A DNA stretch of 64,000 nt from Flammula alnicola. Lineage: Eukaryota; Basidiomycota; Agaricomycetes; Agaricales; Strophariaceae. The translations under genes and the position numbers were made by a program. Positions 33,640 to 46,447 of the stretch are shown here, piece after piece. Under the pieces are notes generated by a model that saw only the letters and a program-made list of their open reading frames with translations, did not search any database and had not been told where the DNA came from. Location: positions 310,001 through 374,000 of the forward strand of contig JADNRV010000019.1 in NCBI GenBank assembly GCA_015499995.1, given 5' to 3'. How positions within the stretch are numbered: the first letter of the stretch is position 1; each line of letters begins with the position of its first letter.

Positions 33640-34935
33640 CGCTAGTGGGCAAGAGAAAATCAGCGTGCCTTGAGCGTGCACAAGCGTGCCTAAGCGTGCC
33701 ACGCTCATCACGCTTACCCCTTTTAGTGTGCGGGGCGTGCCACGCTCAGCACGCTCGGCCCTTTCAGCGTGCAGTGCGTGCCATTGCTCGGCACGCTCCA
33801 CCCTTTTGGCGTGCGGCACATCTGTGTCGCTTTTTGTGACTTGTTCTATATAACTATGCTGTACATATAAGATGCTGTATTGGTTGGTTTCGTTTTATTC
33901 CTTCTTTTCAGCCTGGGCATTGGTCATTCTTTGGTAATTTCTGGGATCTTTGGCTGTTTCATAATGATATAATTGGGACCATGCTTGTTAATTGTGAGAT
34001 AAAACTGAATGATAGAGCACTTACTTTGAGCTCTGTGTCATCATCATCCTTATCACTTTTGTTCTAGACATCTGTGCATTCAGCCCAAGGATCCCAGCAA
34101 TCTTGTGAGTCATACAGGCAGCTGATAAGTTAGTGACTCTATGCTTACCAGAAAGTTGTTTGAAAGACAGAATGACTACATATATCCCACAGCTATATAC
34201 CTTATGTCCCACTCAGTGTAAATCTACTGGATAAATAAATACTACAGACAAGAGCAGATAGGAGAAATATGAGAGCATATTACTCACCAAGTCGCATGTA
34301 CTCTGGGCTACAAGTTAGTTGAAGATATATTTGCACAAAGACAATCTCTCTCGATTATGAGAACATGAATGCCGAGTATAATTCCCCCCCCCCCCCCCCC
34401 CAACATCTACCTGGGTTTCTCCGTGTGCATGCTATGAGCATGCTCTGAGTGTGCACGAGCATGCTATAAACATGCGTGAGCATGCTGATGAGCGTGCTAC
34501 AAGCGTGCGCACGCATGCTCAATTGGCGTGCGAGCGTGCTATAAGCGTGCGCATGCATGCCCAATTGGCGTGCGAGCGTGCATGAGCGTGCGTCTTGATG
34601 TGTAAGCGTGCGTGAGCGTGGCACGCTAAAATCTTTAAAATTCACACGCGTGCACCTGCGTGCATCTGCGTGCTTATACATATTGTGTGTTTCAAAAGGA
34701 AAGGCATTTTGTTGCTGATATATGATTTCTCAGTGAAATAACAAGAGAGTAGGTACGGAATATAATATCCTCCCATTTTTATATGCCAATGTACGCTTTA
34801 TAGTAGTCTATTTCTTTTTCAAGTAGTACTATGGTCTATGTACAAGCGTGCAGTGGCGTGGATTGGCGTGCCACGCTAAGCACGCTAAGCACGCCACGCA
34901 CGCTCGTGCACGCGGATATCCTCTAGCCCCGCGCT
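33640..34935. mobile_element. GCGTGC-rich element, probably non-autonomous
   Basis: Both arms (33,660-33,825 and 34,430-34,925) are packed with GCGTGC words and their complement, such as gcgtgccacgctcagcacgc. The middle is AT-rich. The outer borders both contain gcgctagt (33,638 and, inverted in part, around 34,914-34,937). Short similar fragments occur at 27.1 kb. Such dense subterminal repeats are typical of cut-and-paste elements. No transposase inside. It could alternatively be the 5' end of the Plavaka element that follows. Confidence 0.45.
34384..34401 (+). repeat. Poly(C) tract
   Basis: A run of about 18 C residues inside the GCGTGC-rich element. Length may be assembly-dependent. Confidence 0.8.
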
Positions 34936-35514
34936 AGTCACTAGTGATTTAAATTAACGCGATGAACCATGGATTCGACTGTGGATGTCTTAGTTGCAGG
35001 TTCTGATTGCAAGTGGTACTTCCGTAGACTTATTGTAAGTGCTAGAATGATAATTTAGGTGACTACCAATGTAATACTAGTAATAGTCTAATACAGCAAT
35101 GCCATATCGCCTTCATTGAAACTGTCCAGACGGCAGGCCTAGTAATTACTTCGACCACTTTCTTGATCTAACATACTGCAGAAGACAGGGATTGGAAGTC
35201 GAACAGCTGATTTAGGTGGGGCTAATGATTCTAAAGGCTTAATATCCATGTCACAAATAGCTTGTTTTGAGCCGGCAATTGTTCTCGCCTCATGAATAAT
35301 TCTGGGGTCATGGAATTTAGATCCGCAGCTAGGTAGGAAAGTACTAGAATCTCTAATTAATACTCATCTTGAAAGCACGAATCCAGGGATGCCAAACTAG
35401 TACCTCTAAATGTAATGGTTTAACCTGTAAAATTAGTAAATGGCACTTTCAGAACCTACTTAAAAGCCACCGCATGAACGAGCAAATATCCAAACTAACA
35501 ATCTCATCCGAATC
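34936..35514. other. 5' flank of the Plavaka transposase
   Basis: No gene. A cactagtg word at 34,938-34,945 could be a CACTA-type terminus, but the matching tagtg end was not identified. Confidence 0.3.
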
Positions 35515-38500
35515 ATGCCACCTCGACTACAGCCAGCAGAAGTACTCTGCCAATGGTGCGAGCGTCTCTTTGCTGCACGCGGCATCAAGCAGCATGAACG
35601 ACAATGCCCAAATCGGCCTCACTCAGGCGCACAAGTCCTTCCGTCTGAGCTCGCTTTTAATGATTTTGTAGCGCAGGAGGAGGCCATCGGTATGCCATCC
35701 ACCATTATCACGATTTCTCTGGATTCTGATCTATTCTTTACAGGAGCTGCGGCTCTGGATGCTGCCATGCGCGTTGATCCAGCGGCTTTCAACAATGATC
35801 AAGGTCCCTTGACTCGTTCAGAAATATATTAAATCTGATAATTTTGTTTAAGCAGATTGGAACCTTCCAGCCGATGACTTCAACATCGAGATGGGCGTTG
35901 GCCCACATCCCAATTTAAATGCCGCTGTCGACGACAATGAGCCAGAAATGGATAGAATTCGGATTGAATATCATCCTAATACAGGGAAAACCTCAGAGAC
36001 TTTCAGCTTTGAAGATTACTGCAATGCCCCCGAAGAACCTCCCATTATTCCTCCAACGGATGAGACCCCTTGGTGCCCATTCCCAACACGCCTCGATTTT
36101 GAAGTCTCCGAGGTAATGTTGGATGTGCATATGAATAAAAAGCAGATCGCAAAGATGATCGAGCTTATACATCAAGCCATTGCAAGTCCTCAATCATTCA
36201 CACTTGCGAATGAGGCTGACCATTCCCAGATTTGGGAATATGCACGAGAGACGCGCGCTGTTGCAGTGAGTTATTTTATACTCAAGTTGCATTCAGAGCT
36301 CCTGCTAACTCCATGATAAAAATAGTTTCAAAAGCGTGTTATTTCTGTCAAATATAAAGAGGAGGAGCTGTCATACGACGTCTGGACATGGCCCATCTGG
36401 ACATGGTGCCGTTGAAGAGACCGCGAACGGCTAGCTGTGAACGGACTACTATTCTCCTTACCTGAGCTATTTTTAGCACTTAGTAAAGCTTATACCGTAG
36501 TCTAAATGTTACAAGTCCAGACATTACAATGACAAGGCTACTAAGGACTAGAGGAAACTATGCAAGATAACGAGGAACGCGCGGTCAATTAAAGACATTA
36601 TCATTAGTAACTATTGAGATAATAGTCAATACATCTAATGAAGTGTACGGAAATAGGCGCCTTTCAGTAATATCTTAACCATCCGGCCTATACAGAACGA
36701 GGCGCGGATCTCTAGATTAAAGAACGGACATCTAGGCACACTACAGGACAGGTCGCGTGACATTGCCGAAGGCATCAAGGACAGTGGAGCAGTCGGGGTA
36801 AAGCAGACGCCCATAGACGCGCCTGTAGCAACGCCGATCAAAGCTCGGATCAAAGGGATACCAAATTGGGAACACATACCATATCGGGTAATAACTGGGT
36901 ACAGGAAGATTTCCGGGGTGCATAACTCGACACAGCGAGATCCCAGATGCACGCCGAGGGTACCAAGATGCTGGGTACAGAGGACGAAGGGTTACAACCC
37001 TAATCACGAGCATTATCTCGGACAGAACGTGCGTGGATTGCCCGAGCTTCTCCGACGAGATGTAGGCGCATCTAAGACTATGCTCCGGTCAGTCGATAGC
37101 CAATGACAAGACAAGATACCAATGAAGACGAAAGGTCACGAGCCTGTATACCATGCAGTCGAGGAGGATTAAGTCTTAGGCGCTTAAGTTAGCTGAGCCG
37201 ACGACGATCTGAGCTCCCGATCCAACCAAAAGGCATGATTGAGCGGACACGCACGGAAACTGTACTCCACAAGGCCGCCACTCGCGCACAAATGCCCATG
37301 AAATCTCTATATTCTCGTCATTGTGTTCATGTAATAATATATCATCTCAGTAGTATATAAGCAGCCCTGTAACACCGTAGAACACAAGCAATTTACCACC
37401 CACGAGATACAAGCGCTTAAGAGTTATATCTTAAGTGTTTCACCTCTAAGTACCAAGTAGCTTCAAAGCGAGAGTCCCATAATATAAAAAGAAATCAAGT
37501 AATGATATAAACGAACTGTTAAGATGAGAACACGTGTCTAAGTGATTCGCCAAGACAAGTAAAGAGAGTTATAAGCCAAGGAACCTGTCTAAGTGACTTG
37601 TTCAAAACCTACCCTTTGTCAAAGGACATCTGGGGACCTGGACTGTAGTGTCAGTAGACGAAGCATCTACGCACCTCTGGCCATTGTTAAGGGACTGTAG
37701 TGTCAGCGGATAAGACATCTGCGCGCCTCTTTCCACAAGTATAGTTTTTGAGACAAAGTAAAGACAAGTTAAAGGGCATAGAGCCATCTTCTCAATTGGA
37801 GAACAAGACAAAGCGAGATCAGTTAGCAGTTTGTGCATAGAGCACTAGTTTTCCGAGTACCAGACCAGAATTTACACAAGTCTATTGGACTTAAAACGAC
37901 CCATTGACTATAAACGCGCCTAAGGCCTTGCCTGAGCCGTTACATAGTTAAACACCTTCTTTTATCGCACACCTACTATCAGGTATCGATATTATAAAAC
38001 TATTATCCTCCCTTGGACGAACTAAGTCAACTAAACATTGATTTGGGTGTTTGAGTGTAGTAAAGTAGTTATTAAAAGTGAAGCAAGTCAGATTTGATAG
38101 TATCTCTTTAATAGACCTTACAAGTCTATTGAAAGCAACTACTTGATTATCTAGTAGTTCACACACACCCCACACTAAGCATCTTTACCGTGAACTTCTT
38201 TTGGATGAAACATTGATCCACAAATTTCAATGGAACGCGGAACGTCTCTCCAAATTTAACGGCGAAAAATATGAACATTTTGTTGATGAACCCTGGACAG
38301 CCAATGCATGGTGGAACTATCAGGTATGTAGATTTTCTGATTGCGACTTGAATGTCTATGTCTACATCTTCTCATTGCATCTATGATATTAGAGTACTCT
38401 GCCTGTGGGTGCATTACCCTTTTGCATTATCCTGTATGCAGATAAAACTCGACTATCCTCATTTGGGACTGAGAAGGGATACCCTGTTCTCGTCCGTTGC

Positions 38501-40905
38501 GCAAACCTCCCTGTTCACATTCGTAACGGGGAGGGCGTCGGAGGAGGTCGTCTTATTGGCTGGTTACCTATAGTAAGCGCACAAATTGGTTCTTGCTTTT
38601 AGTCAAAGTCATTGACTACTATCCTCTATATCCAAGCCGAAAGAAGATGCCCAGGAACGTGGTAAAAAGGGCTTTGTAAATCTTAAGCGCGAAATATGGC
38701 ATCAAGCTGTCTACGAAATTATTCAGTCAATCGAGCTGCACACCAAAATTGGGACATCTGTGGAATGCGCCGACAATGTCGTTCAGCAGATCTTCCCACA
38801 TATTCTCATAATCTCAGCAGACTTTGAAGAACAGTAAGTCTGGATTTTCTTTTATGATAATTGTTCCTTGCTAATATTTTAACCTACGAATAGATCGATG
38901 ATCGCTCTCACTCACGGTGGGACCAGCAACTTCCCATGTACCATATGCCTTGTCCCAAAGGCAGAAATTCCAAACTTATCCAAGGAATTCGACATGCGGA
39001 CAACTCAGACAATGCAGGAGGTTTGGGATCGAGCTCAGGACATGAACAGCACCGACCGTGAAGAGCTTCTAAAGGGTTATGGGCTCAGAGACGTCAAGGT
39101 TAGCTTAGACTGACTGCAAATAATAAATGTTGTGTGATTTACTCATTTATGGAATCTATATCTGTACCTTTCTATTGAAATTAGAATGTCCTCTGGGGCC
39201 TTCGAGGCACAGATGTGTACCGTGCCTTGTCCTGGGATAAATTGCATGCACACGACGCTGGTTTATGGGCAGATCATCTCCTTGAAGAAGTCAAACGGAT
39301 CCTCAAAGAACTTCCTACTATCAACAGACGCAATGCGGAGGCCGAAATCGATACCGCATTCGTATTTCTCCTTATCTTCTTGCATACAAATATCATTTTG
39401 TTTCTTAGATTGCAGAATATTCCTCCTTGGAGCGGGTTAACTCATTTCAAGAGTTTGTCGAGTACAGGAGAAATGGCTGACGGTTCCAAATTTGAGGACC
39501 TTTCAAAGGTATTCAATCAACTCTAAAATTATTACAGCCTTGGATTCGGATTCATTCTTGTTATAACCAGGTCTTTATCTTTGCTTCACAGCATATTCTT
39601 ACACCGGACGTATCAAAGGAAGGATTTCATTTACTCAAACTTATACGCAGCTATCTGGAACTTAATATGTTCGCCTCAGTGACGGTCCAGACTGAGACGA
39701 CAATTGCTGCGGGTAAGGCTGAGATGCAGTGTTTTGAAGAACTTCTACATGTACGTCATTCCATTCTTAAATTAAATTTCTCGAGAATCTGATTTAATGG
39801 ATTCCATTGTTATACAGGTTTACGAGAAACTAAATCCACTGAAGGCATGGACTTTTCCAAAGGTGCACACGCATCAGCACATCTTTCGTGATATTATGGA
39901 CAAGGGAGTCACCCGAAATTACAATACGAAGCCAAGCGAGAAAGCAAACGGCCCTCTGAAGACATGTTATCAACGTCATACTAACTTCAAAAATGTTGCA
40001 TCTCAGGTAATATCCTTTCGATTTCAATCTTGCTGATTCCAATAGTATCTAAATTTCAACCTCTCTAGATCCTCAGAGTCAGTGAGATGGACCTGGTTTC
40101 AACGATCATCCGGAATGGCATCGATACTCTGGACCGACATGCAAATGAACCAGGACCAGACGTAGATGTGATGACCATGTCAATGGCCGGTGATTTAGAG
40201 TCCGAGGAGGTTCAGGAAACCCCTCGTGTTGTACACAGATCGATTCGCCCGAATATTACAATTGCCGACTTGGAGCAAGGTCATTCTAGCGATGCCGCAT
40301 TCCAGGGCTTCTGCAAAAAGCTTGCAGATGTATTAGCACGCTGCCGAGGCGTGCAAAGGGTAACCCTTAGGTCGCAGGAGCAGGTAAGTAATCTTACACG
40401 GGCTTTGTCATTACAATATTATGGCAGATACTCATCATTCTATTCAGATCACACCTTATCAGTTTGTCAAGGTCGCATTCACGTCAATGATCGATTGGCG
40501 CTTGAACGACAACATCCTTCGGGCCAACCCTAATTTCCACAACCGACCTCGATATGATTACACTCTAATCAAAGTCCATGCACAGGAGTGCATTTTTGCT
40601 CGTATTCTCTATATATTCCATGTTGATCATGCTGGGGAATGATACCATATGGCTCTGGTCCTGCCCATAGATCTCCCTCGGATGTTACAGGACCGACCAA
40701 GGGATGAGGCGCTTCAACTGACACGACTCCGCGCAAGGCCTAGAGCTTCAAGTGTAATTGTGGACACAAACTCTATCATTCGGGGGGACTTTTGGTCGAA
40801 GATTATGCCTCAGCTGCAGGGGAGTTTCTCGTGGTTGACGTGATTGACCAAGATATGTGGATGCGGATGAAGTCAATTGTCTTGGTTCATCATGCAGCTA
40901 TCTAG
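35515..40905 (+). pseudogene. Plavaka (CACTA-like) transposase, inactivated
   Basis: The N-terminus has a C2HC-type finger (CQWCERLF ... KQHERQC, residues about 12-31). Then come motifs of basidiomycete Plavaka transposases: WNAERLSKFNGEKYEHFVDE, PWTANAWWNYQ, LPVGALPFCIILYADKTRLS, LVRCANLPVHIRN, ISADFEEQ and FPCTICLVPKAEIP. FKSLSSTGEMADGSKFEDLS, FPKVHTHQHIFRDIMDKGV and TNSIIRG follow, and the protein ends DVIDQDMWMRMKSIVLVHHA. Many introns are kept. It is dead for three reasons: a 1.8-kb insertion splits WCR from ELLLDE (36,412-38,187); an in-frame TGA lies at 40,640-40,642; and the end is reached only by a frameshift at a G6 run (40,782-40,787). The enzyme would have catalysed DNA cut-and-paste. 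Confidence 0.8.
36408..38191. mobile_element. 1.8-kb LTR-like insertion in the transposase
   Basis: The transposase reads ...WTWCR up to 36,411 and resumes ELLLDETLIHKFQW at 38,192. The direct repeat ccgt flanks the insert (36,408-36,411, 38,188-38,191). The insert has LTR-like features: a TATA-type promoter (gtatataagcagccc, about 37,352), a following gtaacaccgtagaac, and an internal near-tandem repeat of ggactgtagtgtcag (37,638 and 37,692). A tgtgaac...gttcaca pair sits near its ends (36,436 and 38,157). No gag/pol is present, so a solo LTR is the best guess; ends are tg...ta rather than tg...ca. Confidence 0.55.
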
Positions 40906-41346
40906 CATGCAGCACTTGGCAATGGAAGGATCATGGACGAGTATTTTACGTCTGAATAGATCTGTATCACAGTCTGTCAAGATTTAATATGTCTCGACTC
41001 TGTATCTGTTATGTCTGTGTTTTCAAGTTATGAATTCAAATTTTCAGAATCAACAGGAAAAGCCTTCTTGAGTGCATCTCAGGCTATTCACCATTCAGTC
41101 AGCTGCGCCGAATTCATTGACATGACATTCGCCTAACTCTCTGACCTGCAATGCAGCCTCGCGGCTGGAATGTAAAATTACACCGTGTCAATGATGACAT
41201 CTTATAGTGTGCTGCGTTCAGCATTAGATTAAATAGCGCGGTCGGATTCTGTCCACTTCAGAGCCTCCTCAGCTTCACGCTACATTCTATCTGACTGCTT
41301 TCGATAACATCAACTTTATTGTTCTCGGTGTCTTGTTGCTGTAATA
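40906..41346. other. Spacer between the two Plavaka-region ORFs
   Basis: No gene seen. Probably the 3' end of the transposase transcript and the promoter of the companion ORF. Confidence 0.4.
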
Positions 41347-43564
41347 ATGTCTCGTCGCCATCTCGTCTCACCAAACGCGCCTGCGACTCAGCCTATGGTA
41401 GTTGCCGCATCGCGCAACTCGTCGCCTGCACCTGCCGGTGGAATTTATGGACATCTAGCTAGGAACTCCGAATCCCCAGACTCGACTCATAGTGGGCTAG
41501 AATCAAATTTCACTGCTTATCGCTCAGCCCAGTTCCAGTCGGAGTCGCATACATAATTATCTGCAGCATCTTCCGAAGGTTTCATGGCGCCTAGCATGGC
41601 CAATCCCCAGATGATATATCATGTCAGTAATATTTAAACATTCTTTTTATCAGATGGACCTTTTACCTGAGCCGTATTCCATCCAACAGGCGTATCTTGA
41701 AGGCCAACAAAAGATCTCTGCTCTCCAGTCAGAAATCAGTGATTTAAAAGCCCAGCTCGCAGACACCCAACTGAAATTTGTCGGTAAAGGATCTCGGAAG
41801 AGAGGACCAGCAGGCCAGGGTGACCATGATTCTGCTTCCACTGTTATTGAAGAGATCAGGAAGCTAGGGTGCCATTTCCAATTGTTTTATACTCCTTTTC
41901 AGGTTGATCCATCCGCATTCACGGCCGCTCGTCCTGCTTTCGATGTGAATGATCCAATTCGTTATGCGGACACCCAAAATCAAGCCCTCGGCATCACCAC
42001 AGAGTTGTATGAAGCAATCCCTATCAAATTTCATAGCATTATGTCATTGAATTCTATCCACGTAGAAGTGGGTAACTTCTCCAAGAATGTGCATATTTTA
42101 TCTTCTGTTCCTTGACCGACTCATTTGATGAACAAATATTCCTTCAGTTCCGCAACGCTATGGGCAGCAGTCGCTCTTCATCATTGATGTCGCTTCACCG
42201 CGAGGCTGCAAGTATCTTTGGTGTTCCTGCCAAGTACTTCACAGAATCAGACACAGCCCCTGGCCCACCCGTGCGTGATACCATTCCGGAAATTCAAAGC
42301 CTTCTTGGAAGTATTGTCAATCCTAATGGCCCTGCTGACTATCCTAGGTTTCCACCCATTTTATGTTTCGACGGTGACACTACGAAGGTCAACAAAAGAT
42401 TTTTGAATGAATCTCTACTCATGGTGAGTTATCACGAAGTTTTGACACCGTCATCAGCATGGGCGTCTAATTTGAATATCTAATAATTATAACACTGGCA
42501 GGTCGCCCGAGCAGTTATTTTTGGTAAAACAGCTGCTCAGAATAAAGCCCGTGCTGTTGCTCGTTCTACCAGTGCCTATCTACGATCAGATATTCCAGCT
42601 ACGACGACATTCGGACTCATTGCCTGGGTGTGTATTGCCGTACGTGAAGATCATTAATGTTCAGTTGTTGATCGTAATTTCGGCTTCTGAATTTCTTATG
42701 AACAGAGTCGTTATATTCTTTCAAAGGATGAACACTTCGAAAATGGTGGAATTGGGCCTCAGACGCAGATTAACTATCTCGGTGATTTCGAGTACTACAA
42801 GTGTTGGCTTATCGAAGCTTCTCATAACCCTGTGAGCGCATCCTGGGTTGAACAACTTCTTGCACGCTGGGACGCGGAGATATTTTCGACGCACAACAAA
42901 CATAAGGGGCATTTCCCTGCCTCTGTCAATGAGACCGAGGTTATCGAGTTGGATGACGCAGCAGAAATCGAACGTGATTTAAATATGCTGCATCTTACTA
43001 CTCCCGCAGATGGTAAGAATTTCATCCAATCCTGTAATTCAGATGAATACTGATCACTATATCTTGACAGACTGGCAGCTACCTGGATCTGGACCTAATG
43101 TTACGGAGAGCAATGATGACTTCTATGTCATCGACGCTCCGCCGGCGCCTATGGCACCTGATCCCATGCCTGATTCAGAGCCTCCGAGAAATCATATAAA
43201 CGTCATCCCATCGGTCCAGGAATCACTTATGCCCATTATCCCAGCACACATTGATTTCCCTCAAGGTACAGCTCAGACCATCAATGCTCCTCGACCTGAT
43301 GTCCCTTTCATTGATAATGTGGAGACTACTCTCATCACTGCTGCCACCATGGCTCCTCCTCTCGCTACTGTCACTGCCGCTCGATCACGTCCAACAAGAT
43401 CAACGATTCGATCAAATGTCGCAGTCGCAAATCTGCCGAGCTCTGAATTGGATGCGATATTACCAGTGCAATCCTCCTTTAATACTGTCAATGATCATCC
43501 AGCACCAGTTCGGGGACGGGGACGCGGTAGGTCCAAGAAGCGAGGAAGAGGAGCTGCTGTGTAA
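41347..43564 (+). CDS. Transposon-associated protein, function unknown
   Basis: Multi-exon plus-strand gene. Pieces recognised: a Ser/Pro-rich start (MSRRHLVSPNAPATQP), then NPQMIYH joined across a short intron to MDLLPEPYSIQQAYLEGQQ. A coiled-coil stretch follows (KISALQSEISDLKAQLADTQ). The core has LVNPNGP-like IVNPNGPADYPRFPPILCFD, ARAVIFGKTAAQNKARAVAR, FGLIAWVCIASRYILSKDEH and INYLGDFEYYKCWLIEASHN, then LARWDAEIF. The C-terminus is disordered and ends in a basic RGRGRGRSKKRGRGAA tail, a likely DNA-binding or nuclear signal. Proteins with this core are common in mushroom genomes near DNA transposons. It probably belongs to the same element as the transposase, but role and activity are not known. 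It has fewer defects than the transposase. Exon borders approximate. Confidence 0.55.
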
Positions 43565-43984
43565 TTAAACTGTGTAATTAAAACTTAGGCAGCAGAGGTG
43601 GTCCACAAGACTTCTCCACTTGTTTCTTATGCGGTCGTCAAGTTTGTTCATCGGATTCCTTTGAAATATATTACAGTCATTCTTTTCTCATCATGTTGGA
43701 TCTTTACACATTCAAGTTTGGATTCTCTCACATATGAATAATTGGTGATATAAGTAATTTCCTATCAACGGTAATACTTGTATTATTATATTTCCGGATC
43801 TCTGTCGGGAACTTTGAGGAATCGCCTGTGCGATTCACGTGGGACTAATAAGGTGAGATAAGAGTCGCACATTCAGATATTAATCGGTGAGTGAATGGAT
43901 TTAATCTCAACTCTCGCTACAACCCCTGCTCATGCTTTTCTTCTCTTAAATCGAATGCACTCTGCCACTCAAATCATAGGCATG

Positions 43985-45310
43985 GGTTTTTGGCAGTGAG
44001 GCGTGAGTGCGTGAGTGTGAGTGCATGCAAGTGTGTGTGTGAGTGCATGCAAGTGCATGTGTGAGTGCGTGCAAGTATGGGCAAGTGCGTGTGAGTGAGT
44101 GAAGGTCAGTGAGGGTGCGTGAGGGTGAGTGGCTTAGGTGAGTGCAGAGTGAGTGCAGATGAAGGTGTCGCATACTGTTGTGAATGCGTATGCAAGCGCC
44201 CGTTGAGCGCCTACGGATCACGTGTAAGTGCGCACGACTTTCGTGTCATGCTAATTCATGTCATAACTTCGCACCAATTTCATTTTTTGTAATTTCCCTG
44301 GTATATACAATACATTAAGACATAATCTATCTAATTCCTAATGCTATTGGTGGATGTGGAAGAGTGTAATTTCTGTACGAAGTCGGTCATTTCCACAGGA
44401 ATGCACCTGGTCACACATGTTCCCACGGCACCTGGCACACAAAAACCTCGCGCAAAAACGGCACCATGCACCCTCCCTCTTAAAGATTAGGTAGAATAAA
44501 TTCTATAGGTACTACATTAAACATAAAAATTATTTGTAAGTACTCTAAATTCTTTTGGCGGCTTGATAGAGGCAATCTGCTTGGCTCGGTGTTCTCATAG
44601 GTTGCTCACACTATCAAATATGTAAGTCAGAATAAAATGGGGTAATTGACTGATGAATAATGGATATAAATGCAGGTATATGATGTCGTTCTGCGGCGTA
44701 GTGAGCAATGGCACGCCTTTAGCGTAGCGTCGAGTTTGTCAATGCGCACAATGCCAAGGTTCCCACGTCAGGTTCATGGGAATTAATGTTCCTGTGCAAT
44801 AAGGAGAAACAGTGAGAGTGCGTATATCATTTGAGAAGAGAAGGGATATATCAAAGAGTGTTTCCGGGTGTTTTGGAGTAGATAAAATGTTTGTACGACT
44901 TGTGGTAATCTAAACGACCGTCCGGTGGATGTGCGAGCGGCATCACCAGCATCACATGTGAATTTGGACTTTGTGCTGTTTCCACGAGGGCATTATCCAT
45001 CTCCTCCACACAGTGCCCTGCCCAAAGCCACTCTTGCACTACTAACAAAAGCTTGTGGTAATTGTCCCAAAAGATGGCTAATATTACATTGACTTAGGTA
45101 AAATATTGCTACTTCATGCAAGCGTGCATAATTCACCGATTACCACCTGACATGCCACACCTCAGCACTCAGCGCTCAGCCCGCACTCTATACAAGTGTG
45201 CGGTCTTACCTGTAAGTGATAGGAAGTGAGTGCATCTGAGTGAGTGAGGTGAGTGCCGAAGTGATTGAGGTTTGTGAGAGTGAGTGTAAGTGAGAGTAAG
45301 TGCGCACACT
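43985..45310. repeat. GTGAGTGC-type simple-repeat arrays
   Basis: Two arrays of gagtgc/gtgagtgcatgcaagtg words: 43,997-44,170 and 45,215-45,302. Around 45,163-45,195 the same word runs inverted (cagcactcagcgctcagccc). The region between has no gene. The arrays may be subterminal repeats of a non-autonomous element or the 3' end of the Plavaka element. Confidence 0.45.
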
Positions 45311-45349
45311 GCCTTTTCTCCTTGCCCTCAAATCATAGCTCAATGTTCA

Positions 45350-45850
45350 ACGGGCACCACCCGCAATTTGAACAAAACCCCGTTAGCAGCCCTATTATCC
45401 TATTTCCACACCGAATACAGCTTTACCCATGTGATCTCCCACCACGACTACCCATTTCAATACCCCACTTCCACATGTACCACCACCTCAGGACAGCAGC
45501 CACAGCGGTCCTTCCATCAAAGAACAAACCTGTCAACCTCCACCCACCCCAATCGTCCAAACGCCGAAGCAATCTTCTCAACACGATACTTCAAAACACA
45601 AATTTGCTGCTGGTTTAATTGGTCAGTCCACAGGTCTTTTAGTGCTCGTGCCACTTACTTACAGATTGACGCCGGTCCAGATCAAGCTGTACATACGTTA
45701 TCTGAAATATGGCGTCCCCAAGATGTTCCCGACATTTTCAAAGCCCCTTCCTCCAAGGGCCCAACTGGATTCAGTTCGGCCCTTGCAGGAACAATTCCCT
45801 CACCTTTGAGAGGGATTTGGGATGCTTTTGGAATGTTGAAGGGAAGGTAA
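45350..45850 (+). CDS. Hypothetical ORF near transposon debris
   Basis: Two overlapping frames look protein-like. One frame (HHPQFEQNPVSSPIILFPH, then LPPRLPISIPHFHMYHHL) shifts to another (GLIGQSTGLLVLVPLTYRLT read across a likely intron near 45,615-45,660), and ends near FGMLKGR in a third. Pro- and His-rich. I do not recognise the family; its position beside GTGAGTGC arrays suggests transposon origin. It may be a decayed gene. Confidence 0.25.
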   Translation, partial: TGTTRNLNKTPLAALLSYFHTEYSFTHVISHHDYPFQYPTSTCTTTSGQQPQRSFHQRTNLSTSTHPNRPNAEAIFSTRYFKTQICCWFNWSVHRSFSARATYLQIDAGPDQAVHTLSEIWRPQDVPDIFKAPSSKGPTGFSSALAGTIPSPLRGIWDAFGMLKGR

Positions 45851-46440
45851 TAGGCTAAGGAGCAGAAGGCTGGGAACGGACACGAGCAGAGGAGGCCCAC
45901 TAGGTACGTCGCAATCACATTGCCAGAACCTGCTGACCCTCCGCTGCCCACGTGCTGTCTGCTGCATGCTGCCCTTTTCCCTTGTGCTCAATGGTTCAGA
46001 AGACCATTGACACCATCCATCCACTCCAATCCTCACCCGCATTTTTCGCCCACAACCCGTGAGCCCCTCCGCGAGACGCGAGGGATGTCAATGTGGAGCC
46101 GGGAGTAGCCAGCCAGCCGCCTCTCATTGTCAACATTATATTTTTCATGATCGCATTGCTGATGATTCAGAGGATCCGGAGGCAATGCCAGTGGTGGTCC
46201 CGTGAGTTGTCATCTGAATCGTGTGGTCGTCGCAGCATATCGTACATAATTTATTATTCTAATCATTCATATCTACATCTTTCCGACCTTTTAACTGCTT
46301 GTGCTGATTTAAATGATGAGAGCATACCATACTTGTTGGGTATAATGGCTGGAAGGTACATTGTAAATTGCGTTCCCATCGGTACAGGTGGTCCTTGCGC
46401 AGAGGCAGACCATATATATTAACATCAATCTACAATATAT
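45851..46440. other. No supported gene
   Basis: Short frames only, including a hydrophobic one (NIIFFMIALLMI at about 46,125) with no family match. Confidence 0.35.
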
Positions 46441-46447
46441 AAAACAG

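Noticed and set aside
45290..45850. 186-codon frame as an intact gene
   Set aside because: The protein-like signal switches between frames, so one uninterrupted CDS is not supported; listed only as a low-confidence ORF.
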